The notes beneath the pieces were generated by a model. That model had not been told where the DNA came from, ran no database searches, and saw only the letters and a list, made by a program, of their open reading frames with translations. From Kordia jejudonensis (GTDB taxonomy: Bacteria > Bacteroidota > Bacteroidia > Flavobacteriales > Flavobacteriaceae), in the NCBI RefSeq assembly GCF_001005315.1, contig NZ_LBMG01000028.1, positions 1-64,000 of the forward strand: a stretch of 64,000 nt of DNA, read 5' to 3'. The position numbers and the translations under genes were made by a program. Below are positions 34,147 through 41,943 of this stretch, in pieces. Numbering within the stretch: the stretch's first letter is position 1; every line of letters begins with the position of its first letter.

Positions 34147-34167
34147 TTGATTATTTAATTTTTTCGA

Positions 34168-34212
34168 TAAAAACCGTTTCATCTGCCATAATGAAGCGGT
34201 TTTGTGTTTTTT
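34168..34212 (+). terminator. Intrinsic terminator after aceA
   Basis: AAAACCG-TTTCAT / ATGAAG-CGGTTTT imperfect stem with an eight-base loop, then TTTTTT at 34207-34212 after a short GTG. Confidence 0.7.
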
Positions 34213-34280
34213 ATAAATTGAAAGATTGAAGGATTCTAAAGCTAGCGAAAGTTTACAACTCAACAAACAAGCTCAAATAA

Positions 34281-34862
34281 TTCGTGTATTCGTGACAAAA
34301 ACCAATTTTAAATGTAAAAATGTTTTTGAATAACAAATAAGGAATAACGAATAACGAACAGAAAAAACCTGTATTGAGATATGAGAATTGAGTATTGAGA
34401 AATATTCCGAACAATCAACGAATTACTTAACCTTTACAACTTCGAGTGAAATTTCCCGAGAAATTTTGTATCGAGAAGTACCAAAAAAAGTTGATATTTT
34501 AAATGCTAAATGTTGAACGCTGAATGTTAAATTAAAAAGTACAATTTAACCCAAGACCCAAGACCCAAGACCCAAGACCCAAAGACCCAAAGACCAAAAA
34601 TAAATATTCGTGTATTCGTGACAAAAACCAATTTTAAATGCCAAATTAAAAACGGTACAATTTAAGTTAAGCAACTCAACAACTTAACAACTCCACAACT
34701 TCACAACTTCACAAGAACAAAGAGTAAAATTATAAATGTTGAATGCTGAATTTTAAATTAAAAAGTACAATTTAACCTAAAACCTAAAACCTAAAACCTA
34801 AAACCCAAAACCCAAAATCCAAGATCCAAGATCCAAGACCCAATAACAAAGACCCAAAATCC
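34281..34862. repeat. Imperfect tandem duplication ending in CCCAAGA / CCTAAAA microsatellites
   Basis: The 34070-34947 spacer has no gene. A 34-base stretch beginning TTCGTGTATTCGTGACAAAA occurs at 34281-34314 and 34607-34640. A second shared stretch (GTTGAA-GCTGAA, then TTAAATTAAAAAGTACAATT) occurs at 34511-34549 and 34738-34773. Each half ends in an octamer/heptamer array: CCCAAGA at 34548-34598 and CCTAAAA passing into CCCAAAA and TCCAAGA at 34772-34862. Confidence 0.8.
34439..34480. repeat. CTTCTCGATACAA palindromic repeat, copy 1 (inverted)
   Basis: Opens ACTTCGAGTG and closes TATCGAGAAGT, with inner arms AAATTTC / GAAATTT. It is the reverse-oriented relative of copies at 45580 and 61960, whose inner arms are ATTTTC / GAAAAT. 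Confidence 0.75.
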
Positions 34863-34947
34863 ATTCTCGTATCTTTAAAAATAAATTTTTCTATTAAAAT
34901 GAACCTTTTCCACTTTTTCACGTCTCTATTATAGGCGGAAGTTTTTT

Positions 34948-35487
34948 ATGCATAAAAAAAATCACATATCAGATGCAACTCTTGTAACACAATACAAAGC
35001 TGGCGACAAAAAAGCATTAGCACTTTTGGTAAAGCGTTTTCATAAAACATTTTGCAAGCATGCGTATTGGACTGTAAAAGATACCGAAGTTGCCAAAGAT
35101 ATTGCACAAGACAGTTGGAAATTGATTATAGATAAAGTGACTACTTTACAAGATGCTGAACGTTTTAAAAGTTGGGCATTGCGCATTGTGCATCGAAAAG
35201 CAATCGATTACACACGTACAATTGCTAAACAACAGCAACAACAAAGTGATTACACGGTAACCAAATCGATTCGTGATATTCCGTCTACAGATACAACGCT
35301 GGCAAAGCAACAATTGAAGCAAGCAATTACAAAGTTGTCTGTAAGTCAACAACAAATAATTCGGCTGTTTTATGTAGATGCATATTCTTTAAAAGAAATT
35401 TCAAACACTTTACGAATATCTGTCGGAACAGTAAAATCACGTTTGTATCACGCACGAGAACAATTAAAAAAACAATTAAAAAAATAG
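34948..35487 (+). CDS. RNA polymerase sigma factor, ECF-like sigma-70 family
   Basis: 179 residues. Region 2 (LVKRFHKTFCKHAYWTVKD, then EVAKDIAQDSWKLIIDKV) and region 4 (AITKLSVSQQQIIRLFYVDAYSLKEISNTL, RISVGTVKSRLYHAREQLKKQL) are both clear; no region 1.1 or 3. An alternative sigma factor, probably held by the membrane protein encoded six bases downstream. Confidence 0.9.
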   Translation: MHKKNHISDATLVTQYKAGDKKALALLVKRFHKTFCKHAYWTVKDTEVAKDIAQDSWKLIIDKVTTLQDAERFKSWALRIVHRKAIDYTRTIAKQQQQQSDYTVTKSIRDIPSTDTTLAKQQLKQAITKLSVSQQQIIRLFYVDAYSLKEISNTLRISVGTVKSRLYHAREQLKKQLKK

Positions 35488-35492
35488 AAATT

Positions 35493-35879
35493 ATGAGCAC
35501 ATTAGAAGATATTGATACGTTAATTAAAGAAACATTAACCGAAGAAGAATCAAAATTTTATGACGAATTAGACGAGCAAGGTCTTTTTGGATCTATCGGA
35601 AGTATTTTTAAAGGAAAATTAGGATGGTTAGCCGTCATTATGAATATCGTAAATCTAGGCGTTTTTGGATTCATGATTTATTGCTTCATTCAATTTTTTA
35701 ACGTGACCGAAACAAACGAACTGATACAATGGGGATTGGGAATTGTCATAAGTGCCATGTTTATGTCCATGATAAAATTATACGCTTGGATGCAAATGGA
35801 CAAACGTGCCATTTTACGAGAAATGAAACGATTAGAGTTACAAGTATCGTCATTAGCGGCTAAAATATCAGAGCAGTGA
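35493..35879 (+). CDS. DUF6768-like two-helix membrane protein, likely sigma-factor partner
   Basis: 128 residues: an acidic cytoplasmic N-terminus (LIKETLTEEESKFYDELDEQG), two membrane helices (about 46-68 and 78-98), and a C-terminal coiled-coil segment (LREMKRLELQVSSLAAKISEQ). Genes of this type follow ECF sigma genes in Flavobacteriaceae. An anti-sigma role is inferred from position, not shown by a known domain. Confidence 0.75.
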   Translation: MSTLEDIDTLIKETLTEEESKFYDELDEQGLFGSIGSIFKGKLGWLAVIMNIVNLGVFGFMIYCFIQFFNVTETNELIQWGLGIVISAMFMSMIKLYAWMQMDKRAILREMKRLELQVSSLAAKISEQ

Positions 35880-36128
35880 TAATTGGTAAGTGAGTTGTGA
35901 GTTCTTTTCTGAATCATCAAATACAAAATAATGAAGTTAGAAAATAGAATAGAGCGACAAGATATTGAGGTTGAATCTTTAGTTAAAAGTTAATAAACAA
36001 AGTAACAGATTAACAACTCACAATTGACAAATCCACAAAAGTTGTATTAAGAAATGCTATAAATAAGGTTGTTATCTAAAATCAAATACAATTAATTTTA
36101 ATTCGAATTGAATATTTAGTATTTTGCA
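35880..36128. other. Intergenic stretch upstream of the rocD leader
   Basis: AT-rich, no gene or clear repeat. A sequence close to a -7 box (GTATTTTG) ends near 36126, just before a foldable leader. Confidence 0.4.
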
Positions 36129-36193
36129 ACTCTCTAGGGATGATTTCTCTCCCACGCTGAATTTTCGATTCCTCGAAAGGATAAAGGTAGAGT
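36129..36193 (+). other. Candidate structured leader of rocD (three-way junction)
   Basis: Closing stem CTCTA (36132-36136) / TAGAG (36188-36192); helix 1 GGGA / TCCC (36137-36153); helix 2 TTTCGA-TTCC-TCGAAA (36163-36178). Single-stranded joiners include CACGCTGAA and GGATAAAGG. It sits in the roughly 100-nt leader of the ornithine transaminase gene. I cannot match it to a known riboswitch class. Confidence 0.45.
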
Positions 36194-36233
36194 AGGAATG
36201 GTTATTTTATGTATCATTTAAAACTTTATTAAA

Positions 36234-37511
36234 ATGGCTGTTTTAGAACAATTAACATCTCAGCAAGCAATTGAATTAGAAGACAAGTATGGAGCGCACA
36301 ACTATCATCCACTTCCAGTGGTTTTGAGTAGAGGAGAAGGCGTTTATGTTTGGGACGTAGAAGGAAAAAAGTATTACGACTTTCTTTCTGCTTACTCTGC
36401 AGTAAATCAAGGACATTGTCATCCGAAAATTGTAAATGCGATGGTGTCTCAAGCACAAACATTAACCTTGACGTCTCGTGCATTTTACAATGATATGTTA
36501 GGACGTTATGAAAAATTTGCTTCGGAATATTTTAATTTCGATAAGCTTTTACCAATGAATACAGGAGCTGAAGCGGTAGAAACTGCTTTAAAAATCTGTA
36601 GAAAATGGGCATATGAGAAAAAAGGAATCGCGGAAAACGAAGCGGAAATCATCGTTTGCGAAAACAACTTCCACGGACGAACTACGACAATTATTTCATT
36701 TTCAAATGATCCTGTAGCGCGTAAAAATTTCGGACCGTATACGGACGGATTTATCAAAATTGCCTATGACAATATTGAAGCGTTAGAAGAAGCATTAGAA
36801 AACAATCCTAATGTTGGTGGATTCATGGTAGAGCCAATTCAGGGGGAAGCTGGAGTATATGTTCCATCTGAGGGATATCTCGCAAAAGCGAAAGCATTAT
36901 GCGAAAAACACAATGTATTATTCATTGCAGACGAAGTACAAACAGGAATTGCACGTACAGGACGTTTGTTGGCTACTTGCGGAAACTGCTCGTGTGAGAA
37001 GAAAAACTGTAGCGGAACTCCAGAGGTAAAACCAGATGTATTAATCTTAGGAAAAGCATTGTCTGGCGGCGCATATCCAGTATCAGCTGTATTAGCAGAT
37101 GATCATATCATGAGCGTTATTCGTCCAGGAAATCACGGATCAACTTTTGGAGGAAATCCTGTTGCAGCCGCAGTTGCCATGGCAGCTTTAGAAGTTGTAG
37201 AAGAGGAAGCGTTGGCAGAAAATGCCTTCCAATTGGGAGAATTATTCAGAAGCGAATTAGACAAATATATTCAAACAAGTAACATTGTAAACTTAGTACG
37301 TGGAAAAGGATTGTTGAATGCAATCGTGATTAACGATACAGAAGATAGTGATACGGCTTGGAACATTTGTATGGCGTTAAAAAACAATGGATTGTTAGCA
37401 AAACCAACACATGGAAACATTATTCGTTTTGCACCACCATTAGTAATGACGCAAGATGAATTGCTCGATTGTGTAGCAATTATTACAAAAACACTTAAAG
37501 AATTTGAATAG
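36234..37511 (+). CDS. rocD: Ornithine-oxo-acid transaminase
   Basis: 425 residues, class III PLP aminotransferase. Converts ornithine plus 2-oxoglutarate to glutamate semialdehyde. PLP lysine is Lys274 in [23 protein letters not shown] and EPIQGEAGV, then [12 protein letters not shown], are class-specific. A cysteine-rich insertion after GRLLAT reads Cys249-x2-Cys252-x-Cys254-x4-Cys259, which could bind a metal; typical enzymes lack it. The next gene begins on the last base of the stop codon. Confidence 0.93.
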   Translation: MAVLEQLTSQQAIELEDKYGAHNYHPLPVVLSRGEGVYVWDVEGKKYYDFLSAYSAVNQGHCHPKIVNAMVSQAQTLTLTSRAFYNDMLGRYEKFASEYFNFDKLLPMNTGAEAVETALKICRKWAYEKKGIAENEAEIIVCENNFHGRTTTIISFSNDPVARKNFGPYTDGFIKIAYDNIEALEEALENNPNVGGFMVEPIQGEAGVYVPSEGYLAKAKALCEKHNVLFIADEVQTGIARTGRLLATCGNCSCEKKNCSGTPEVKPDVLILGKALSGGAYPVSAVLADDHIMSVIRPGNHGSTFGGNPVAAAVAMAALEVVEEEALAENAFQLGELFRSELDKYIQTSNIVNLVRGKGLLNAIVINDTEDSDTAWNICMALKNNGLLAKPTHGNIIRFAPPLVMTQDELLDCVAIITKTLKEFE

Positions 37512-37981
37512 TGCCTTTAAAAAAACAAGAAGATAGTTCCGTATTTGATAATTTTGAGTTGCGACTCAATGAACAGTCAAAGAAGTTTCTGCGTGAAACC
37601 GCAAGATGGGCATTTATCCTATCTATCATAGGATTTATAGTCATCGGACTATTTGTATTTGTGGCTGTATTTTTTGGCGTTATGTTTTCTGCATTCAATT
37701 CAAATGCAAATCCTTTTCAACAACAAGGATTGTCTGGCGGATTTATCGGAATTGTATATTTTGTATTAGCAATTTTGTATTTCTTTCCTGTAATGTATTT
37801 GTATCGCTTTTCGCGAAGAATGAAAGCTGCATTGGCAGAAAAAAGTACGGACGGATTAACGAGAGCTTTTTCAAGTTTAAAATCGCATTATAAATTCCTA
37901 GGAATTGTAATATTATCAATTGTTGGAATTTACGCTTTAGTTTTTGTATTCGCTATTATAGCTGGCATAGCAGGAATATAA
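37511..37981 (+). CDS. DUF5362-like membrane protein
   Basis: 156 residues from a GTG that overlaps the rocD stop by one base. Three membrane helices (about 33-57, 78-98, 130-154) separated by a basic loop (YRFSRRMKAALAEK). Resembles DUF5362 proteins of Bacteroidota. Co-transcribed with rocD and ended by the hairpin at 38007. Confidence 0.75.
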   Translation: MPLKKQEDSSVFDNFELRLNEQSKKFLRETARWAFILSIIGFIVIGLFVFVAVFFGVMFSAFNSNANPFQQQGLSGGFIGIVYFVLAILYFFPVMYLYRFSRRMKAALAEKSTDGLTRAFSSLKSHYKFLGIVILSIVGIYALVFVFAIIAGIAGI

Positions 37982-38006
37982 GCACTGTAAAACAAGAAGA
38001 TATAGA

Positions 38007-38037
38007 AAAGCGGATGTACATGGTACATCCGCTTTTT
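38007..38037. terminator. Bidirectional intrinsic terminator
   Basis: Perfect stem AAAAGCGGATGTAC / GTACATCCGCTTTT with a three-base centre; T-rich on the plus-strand side. Separates the rocD operon from convergent minus-strand genes. Confidence 0.92.
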
Positions 38038-38060
38038 ATGTATTAAGTACATTGTACTAT

Positions 38061-38381
38061 TTACTGATTGTTGATTTGTTCCATCATATCTCTCCATTGT
38101 TGTTGCGATTCTTCCCATCCGCCAGTTGCGATAGAGTAGATAGCCCATAAAAAGTTAAGAACGTTAATAATTGTAACAATCAAAGCTACAATCTTTGCGG
38201 TATTCATTGCATTGATATTTCCATCATATTCATCAGGATTTGCAGTAGCATCTTTTATCTTTTTGTCAGCAATAAAATATGCGGGTCCAGAAAGTAAGAA
38301 TCCTAAACCTGCAAAGCAGCAGCAAAGAAATCCGATGACCGATAAGACATATACTAAAGTTGGATTGAGTTGTTTTTTCAT
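38061..38381 (-). CDS. CCC-motif membrane protein
   Basis: 106 residues with two to three membrane helices. The first contains GFLCCCFAGLGFLLSGPAYF, the triple-Cys motif that names a small Bacteroidota family. A polar loop (KKIKDATANPDEYDGNINAM) is followed by a second helix and a Gln-rich tail. Often encoded next to DUF2752 proteins, as here. Confidence 0.8.
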   Translation of the reverse strand: MKKQLNPTLVYVLSVIGFLCCCFAGLGFLLSGPAYFIADKKIKDATANPDEYDGNINAMNTAKIVALIVTIINVLNFLWAIYSIATGGWEESQQQWRDMMEQINNQ

Positions 38382-38401
38382 GTGTGTTAAGGTTTGATTA
38401 T

Positions 38402-38713
38402 TTAAATGTATGATAATTTTTTGACAATAAAACTGATAATGATGATGACCACATTTGCAATACCTAAAATATTTACCAGTTTTTGCGAACCTTTAAATTT
38501 AAAAAAGATATTGATACCAACGAAGATAAAAAATAAAATTAGTGTATAAATGGCTGGATACATTTTAAACGCTTCTATAAATTCTCCTCGTGAAATTAAT
38601 GCTAATGAGCGCTGAATTCCGCACCCAAAACAGTCAACTCCTAAATATTGTTTAGAAAAACACGGAAGCATATATTCTTCAACTTGTACTAAAAATATAA
38701 GCGCACTGTGCAT
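38402..38713 (-). CDS. DUF2752 family membrane protein
   Basis: 103 residues, two membrane helices after a cysteine-rich segment: CFSKQYLGVDCFGCGIQRSLALISRGEF carries the DUF2752 CPGCG-like core. 20 bases separate it from the CCC-motif gene downstream, so they form one operon. Function unknown. Confidence 0.82.
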   Translation of the reverse strand: MHSALIFLVQVEEYMLPCFSKQYLGVDCFGCGIQRSLALISRGEFIEAFKMYPAIYTLILFFIFVGINIFFKFKGSQKLVNILGIANVVIIIISFIVKKLSYI

Positions 38714-39052
38714 TTCTGTAATTATTTTAACAAATATAAAGGATTCTATTCTCTCTATTTTACTGTAACATCAGTAGTTTTTTAAAACAAAACGTTACAT
38801 AAAATATTAATTTTTTAAAAATATGTAAAATGCATTGGTATTTCAAACATCTTTGATAAAGAACTCGTTTAAATTTTTTTAATTTGCTAAAAAATTACTC
38901 TTTTCAGGCCTGTTTTTATCTTTTTTTCGTTCCGTAGCGCTGCTATGAAACTCAAAAAAGCTGTCAACAGAACTTAAAACTGCTAATTTTCGCCTAAATC
39001 CGAAAAGTTTAAATGAGTTCAAAATAAAAATACCAATTGCCAAAGAAAATAT
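38714..39052. other. Intergenic stretch, no feature found
   Basis: AT-rich spacer between divergent genes. No repeat, hairpin or plausible gene was seen; an open frame at 38879-39091 lacks coding character. Confidence 0.4.
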
Positions 39053-39060
39053 TATTTTTG
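39053..39060 (+). promoter_or_regulatory. -7 promoter box of the Smr operon
   Basis: TATTTTTG, 20 bases before the GTG at 39081. TTG at 39037-39039 is too close (13 bp) to be the -33 element. Confidence 0.5.
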
Positions 39061-39080
39061 AAGAATTAAAAAAATACACA

Positions 39081-39320
39081 GTGAAGTTCAAACACGCAAC
39101 AAAAGTTTATTTTCTCATGGTATTCCTTGGTGCAGGAACCTTGCTTTTTAGAGATAACATTCAAGGAGAAGGACAAATTTTAGTAACTATAATTGCGTTG
39201 GTTTTAATGATGTTTGGGTTGTATAAAGTAACTTCGAAGCAATTATCAAACAAACCAAAGAACTATGATACTGAAGAGTATTTTAATAGAGAAAAATACG
39301 AGCAACAAGAAGAAGAATGA
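39081..39320 (+). CDS. Small two-helix membrane protein upstream of the Smr gene
   Basis: 79 residues from a GTG start. Two membrane helices (about 10-24 and 33-52) and an acidic tail (YDTEEYFNREKYEQQEEE). The stop overlaps the Smr gene's ATG by four bases, so translation is coupled. No family name. Confidence 0.7.
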   Translation: MKFKHATKVYFLMVFLGAGTLLFRDNIQGEGQILVTIIALVLMMFGLYKVTSKQLSNKPKNYDTEEYFNREKYEQQEEE

Positions 39321-39874
39321 ATTTTAAAGTAGGCGATACGGTAGAAGCAATTGATGATGTTATCCGTGGAATTGTTCAATCCATTGATGGAAACGTTATT
39401 ACAGTAGAAACAGATGAAGGGTTTCCTCTTACATTTGAAGCATCTGAATTGGTAATAGTAAATTCGGATGAAATTGCATTGAATTTATCTTATCAAAAAA
39501 TTCATAATGCGATTCAAGAAAAAGAAGCCGCAAAGAAGCCCAAACGTGTTTTAGAAAAGTCAAAAAAAGACCGTGTAGAAACGATTATGGAAGTCGATTT
39601 ACACATTCATCAGCTTACAAATTCATACAAAGGCATGAACAATTATGACATGCTTACACTACAAACCGATACGGCAAAACGTCAGTTAGAATTTGCCATA
39701 CGCAAACGAATTCCGAAAGTTGTTTTTATTCACGGAGTTGGCGCGGGCGTTCTCAAAGAAGAATTATACTATTTATTTCGTCAATACGACAATGTAAAAT
39801 ACTACGACGCTAACTATCAAAAATATGGTTTAGGAGCTACAGAAGTGTACATTTATCAAAATCCTAAAGTATAA
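39317..39874 (+). CDS. DUF2027/Smr-domain protein
   Basis: 185 residues. N-terminal small beta domain (FKVGDTVEAIDDVIRGIVQSIDGN), basic linker, then a C-terminal Smr domain: EVDLHIHQL (the DLH motif) and VFIHGVGAGVLKEEL (the HGxG motif). Smr domains bind and can nick DNA or RNA, and newer work links them to collided ribosomes. This short version lacks a MutS ATPase. Cytoplasmic. Confidence 0.87.
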   Translation: MNFKVGDTVEAIDDVIRGIVQSIDGNVITVETDEGFPLTFEASELVIVNSDEIALNLSYQKIHNAIQEKEAAKKPKRVLEKSKKDRVETIMEVDLHIHQLTNSYKGMNNYDMLTLQTDTAKRQLEFAIRKRIPKVVFIHGVGAGVLKEELYYLFRQYDNVKYYDANYQKYGLGATEVYIYQNPKV

Positions 39875-39916
39875 TTAGCGCAATGTACGATTTCAGCTAT
39901 CGATTATAAATATTTC

Positions 39917-39967
39917 TAAAACCTAAAACCTAAAACCTAAAACCTAGAAAACCAAAACCCATCACCC
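39917..39967. repeat. CCTAAAA heptamer microsatellite
   Basis: Four tandem ACCTAAA units followed by decayed ACCAAAACCC units. Same family as the arrays at 12309, 34772 and 45646. Confidence 0.85.
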
Positions 39968-39973
39968 AAAAAA

Positions 39974-40507
39974 CTATTCCGCAGGAGTTACAATAAAGCC
40001 GTAATCAAAAATACCTTCATAGGTTATACTTTCTCCGGCATCGTTAGAAAATACAATGTTTTCAAACGTAATTTCATGTCTGTAATCAGTCACAATTGTA
40101 GGATCAACAGCATCAAATGCGGCGGCAGTAGTAACTACTTTTACAATTCCGTTATTAGCTGTATATTCTAAATTTACCTCTACATCTACAGGTGGCAATT
40201 GATCACAAAAATAACTGCTAGTTACTGTCGTGTTAAAACCTCTATAATAAGCGTTTACGCTAGTATTTGTCAAGTTGCCTTCTCTTGGTTCTTCATCTTC
40301 CGTAATTGTATTTACAATTAAAGTACTTGGAATTTCCAAAATCAACGCTTCGGTATCATCAATCTTAAAAAGCAAGGTTACTCCAGCTTCCAAATCACAA
40401 GCAGACACGGCTGCATCACTTGTAAAATCAATTTCCTCCAAAGCTAAATCTCCATCATCACAACCAAAAGCAAATACCAAGATAAAAAGTAACCATAATT
40501 TTTTCAT
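39974..40507 (-). CDS. Lipoprotein of unknown function
   Basis: 177 residues from the ATG at 40507. Lipobox in LVFAFGCDDGD (Cys at residue 16). Acidic and rich in predicted strands (DVEVNLEYTANNGIVKVVTTAA). It resembles small periplasmic or surface lipoproteins of Flavobacteriaceae but I cannot assign a family. Stands alone. Confidence 0.7.
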   Translation of the reverse strand: MKKLWLLFILVFAFGCDDGDLALEEIDFTSDAAVSACDLEAGVTLLFKIDDTEALILEIPSTLIVNTITEDEEPREGNLTNTSVNAYYRGFNTTVTSSYFCDQLPPVDVEVNLEYTANNGIVKVVTTAAAFDAVDPTIVTDYRHEITFENIVFSNDAGESITYEGIFDYGFIVTPAE

Positions 40508-40649
40508 AGAAAGTACCAATTAAGAAATTCGTATATACAGGCAAAAGTATAAGAAAACTCTATTTATAACGAAACTTATTGTAAATAATTTTATTTAAAC
40601 TATTTTTGCTCATCTTTATTTCAATCAACTGTATTTATAAAAGAAACGA

Positions 40650-41798
40650 ATGAGGAATGTATATTTTGATAGTGCAGCTACAACGCAAATTCGACCAGAA
40701 GTTGTAGATCGCATTAAAATCGCTTTAGAAGAAAATTACGGAAATCCGTCGTCTACGCATAGTTTTGGTCGTTCTTCAAAAACACTCATCGAAACTGCTC
40801 GTAAAACCATCGCTAAATATCTAAATGCTTCGCCACAGGAAATTATTTTCACTTCGGGTGGAACAGAAGCTGATAACATGGCATTGCGTTGCTCTGTTCG
40901 TGATTTGGGCGTAACTACCATCATTACATCGCCTATAGAACACCATGCGGTTTTGCATACAGTAGAACAATTGCGTGTAGAAAGTGATATTAAAGTTACG
41001 TACGTAAAACTACAATCATGTGGAACGCCTGATTATGACGATTTAGAAGCTTTGTTAAAAGCAGATAATTCTAAAAAATTAGTCAGTTTAATGCACGTCA
41101 ATAACGAAATTGGAAACATTCTTGATGCTGATCGTGTTGGAAATCTGTGTAAAGAATACGGCGCTTTATTTCATTCAGATACGGTACAATCTATTGGACA
41201 TTTTGAATGGGACGTACAAAAAACACATGTCGATTTCCTAGCAGCGGCGGCACATAAATTTCACGGACCAAAAGGAATTGGTTTTGCTTTTATTCGAAAA
41301 GATTCTGGTTTAAAACCGTTAATCTTTGGAGGATCGCAAGAACGTGGATTTCGTGCAGGAACCGAAGCTGTTCATAATGTAGTTGGGTTAGAAGAAGCAT
41401 TCAAACTGGCATATGATAATCTAGAAGAAGAAAAAACATATGTTGAAGGTTTAAAAACCTATTTCATGGCAGAATTAAAGAAAGTAATGCCAAATGCAAA
41501 ATTTAATGGAAACTGTCACGAAACAACAAAAAGCACCTATACATTAGTCAATGTTTGTTTGCCTTTTGATCAGCAAAAAGCACTGATGTTACTTTTTCAT
41601 ATGGATTTAAAAGGAATTGCTTGTTCCAAAGGAAGTGCTTGCCAATCGGGAAGTAGCAAAGGTTCACACGTATTACGAGCAATTTTAAGTAGCGAAGATT
41701 TAGAAAAACCATCGTTGCGTTTCTCTTTCTCAAAATTCAATACCAAAGAAGAAATTGATTACATCATAACAGTATTACACGAATATGCAAATTCGTAA
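40650..41798 (+). CDS. Cysteine desulfurase, NifS/IscS family
   Basis: 382 residues, PLP enzyme that removes sulfur from cysteine for Fe-S clusters or tRNA thiolation. NPSSTHSFGR, ITSPIEHHAV, the PLP lysine Lys203 in AAHKFHGPKG, and Cys325 and Cys331 in CSKGSACQSG, one of which is the persulfide cysteine. Short active loop resembles group II-like or NifS-type enzymes. No scaffold gene is adjacent. Own terminator. Confidence 0.9.
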   Translation: MRNVYFDSAATTQIRPEVVDRIKIALEENYGNPSSTHSFGRSSKTLIETARKTIAKYLNASPQEIIFTSGGTEADNMALRCSVRDLGVTTIITSPIEHHAVLHTVEQLRVESDIKVTYVKLQSCGTPDYDDLEALLKADNSKKLVSLMHVNNEIGNILDADRVGNLCKEYGALFHSDTVQSIGHFEWDVQKTHVDFLAAAAHKFHGPKGIGFAFIRKDSGLKPLIFGGSQERGFRAGTEAVHNVVGLEEAFKLAYDNLEEEKTYVEGLKTYFMAELKKVMPNAKFNGNCHETTKSTYTLVNVCLPFDQQKALMLLFHMDLKGIACSKGSACQSGSSKGSHVLRAILSSEDLEKPSLRFSFSKFNTKEEIDYIITVLHEYANS

Positions 41799-41821
41799 TT
41801 TACATTGAAAATAATATATAC

Positions 41822-41856
41822 AAAAGCGAGTTCACGATACGAACTCGCTTTTTTTA
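41822..41856 (+). terminator. Intrinsic terminator
   Basis: AAAAGCGAGTTC / GAACTCGCTTTT stem, seven-base loop, then further T. Confidence 0.93.
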
Positions 41857-41943
41857 TATCAAAACATTGTGTCGTTATCTTTCAAATTATCTTTATATTG
41901 AAAGCGATTTAAAATGTGACCATTTTGAAACTATAAAACCCGC

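Noticed and set aside
34066-34266. Minus-strand frame across the aceA 3' end
   Set aside because: It runs through the structured repeat and terminator; composition explained by those elements.
36129-36193. rocD leader as a TPP, purine, guanidine or fluoride riboswitch
   Set aside because: None of the conserved sequence elements of those classes can be aligned; kept only as an unnamed candidate.
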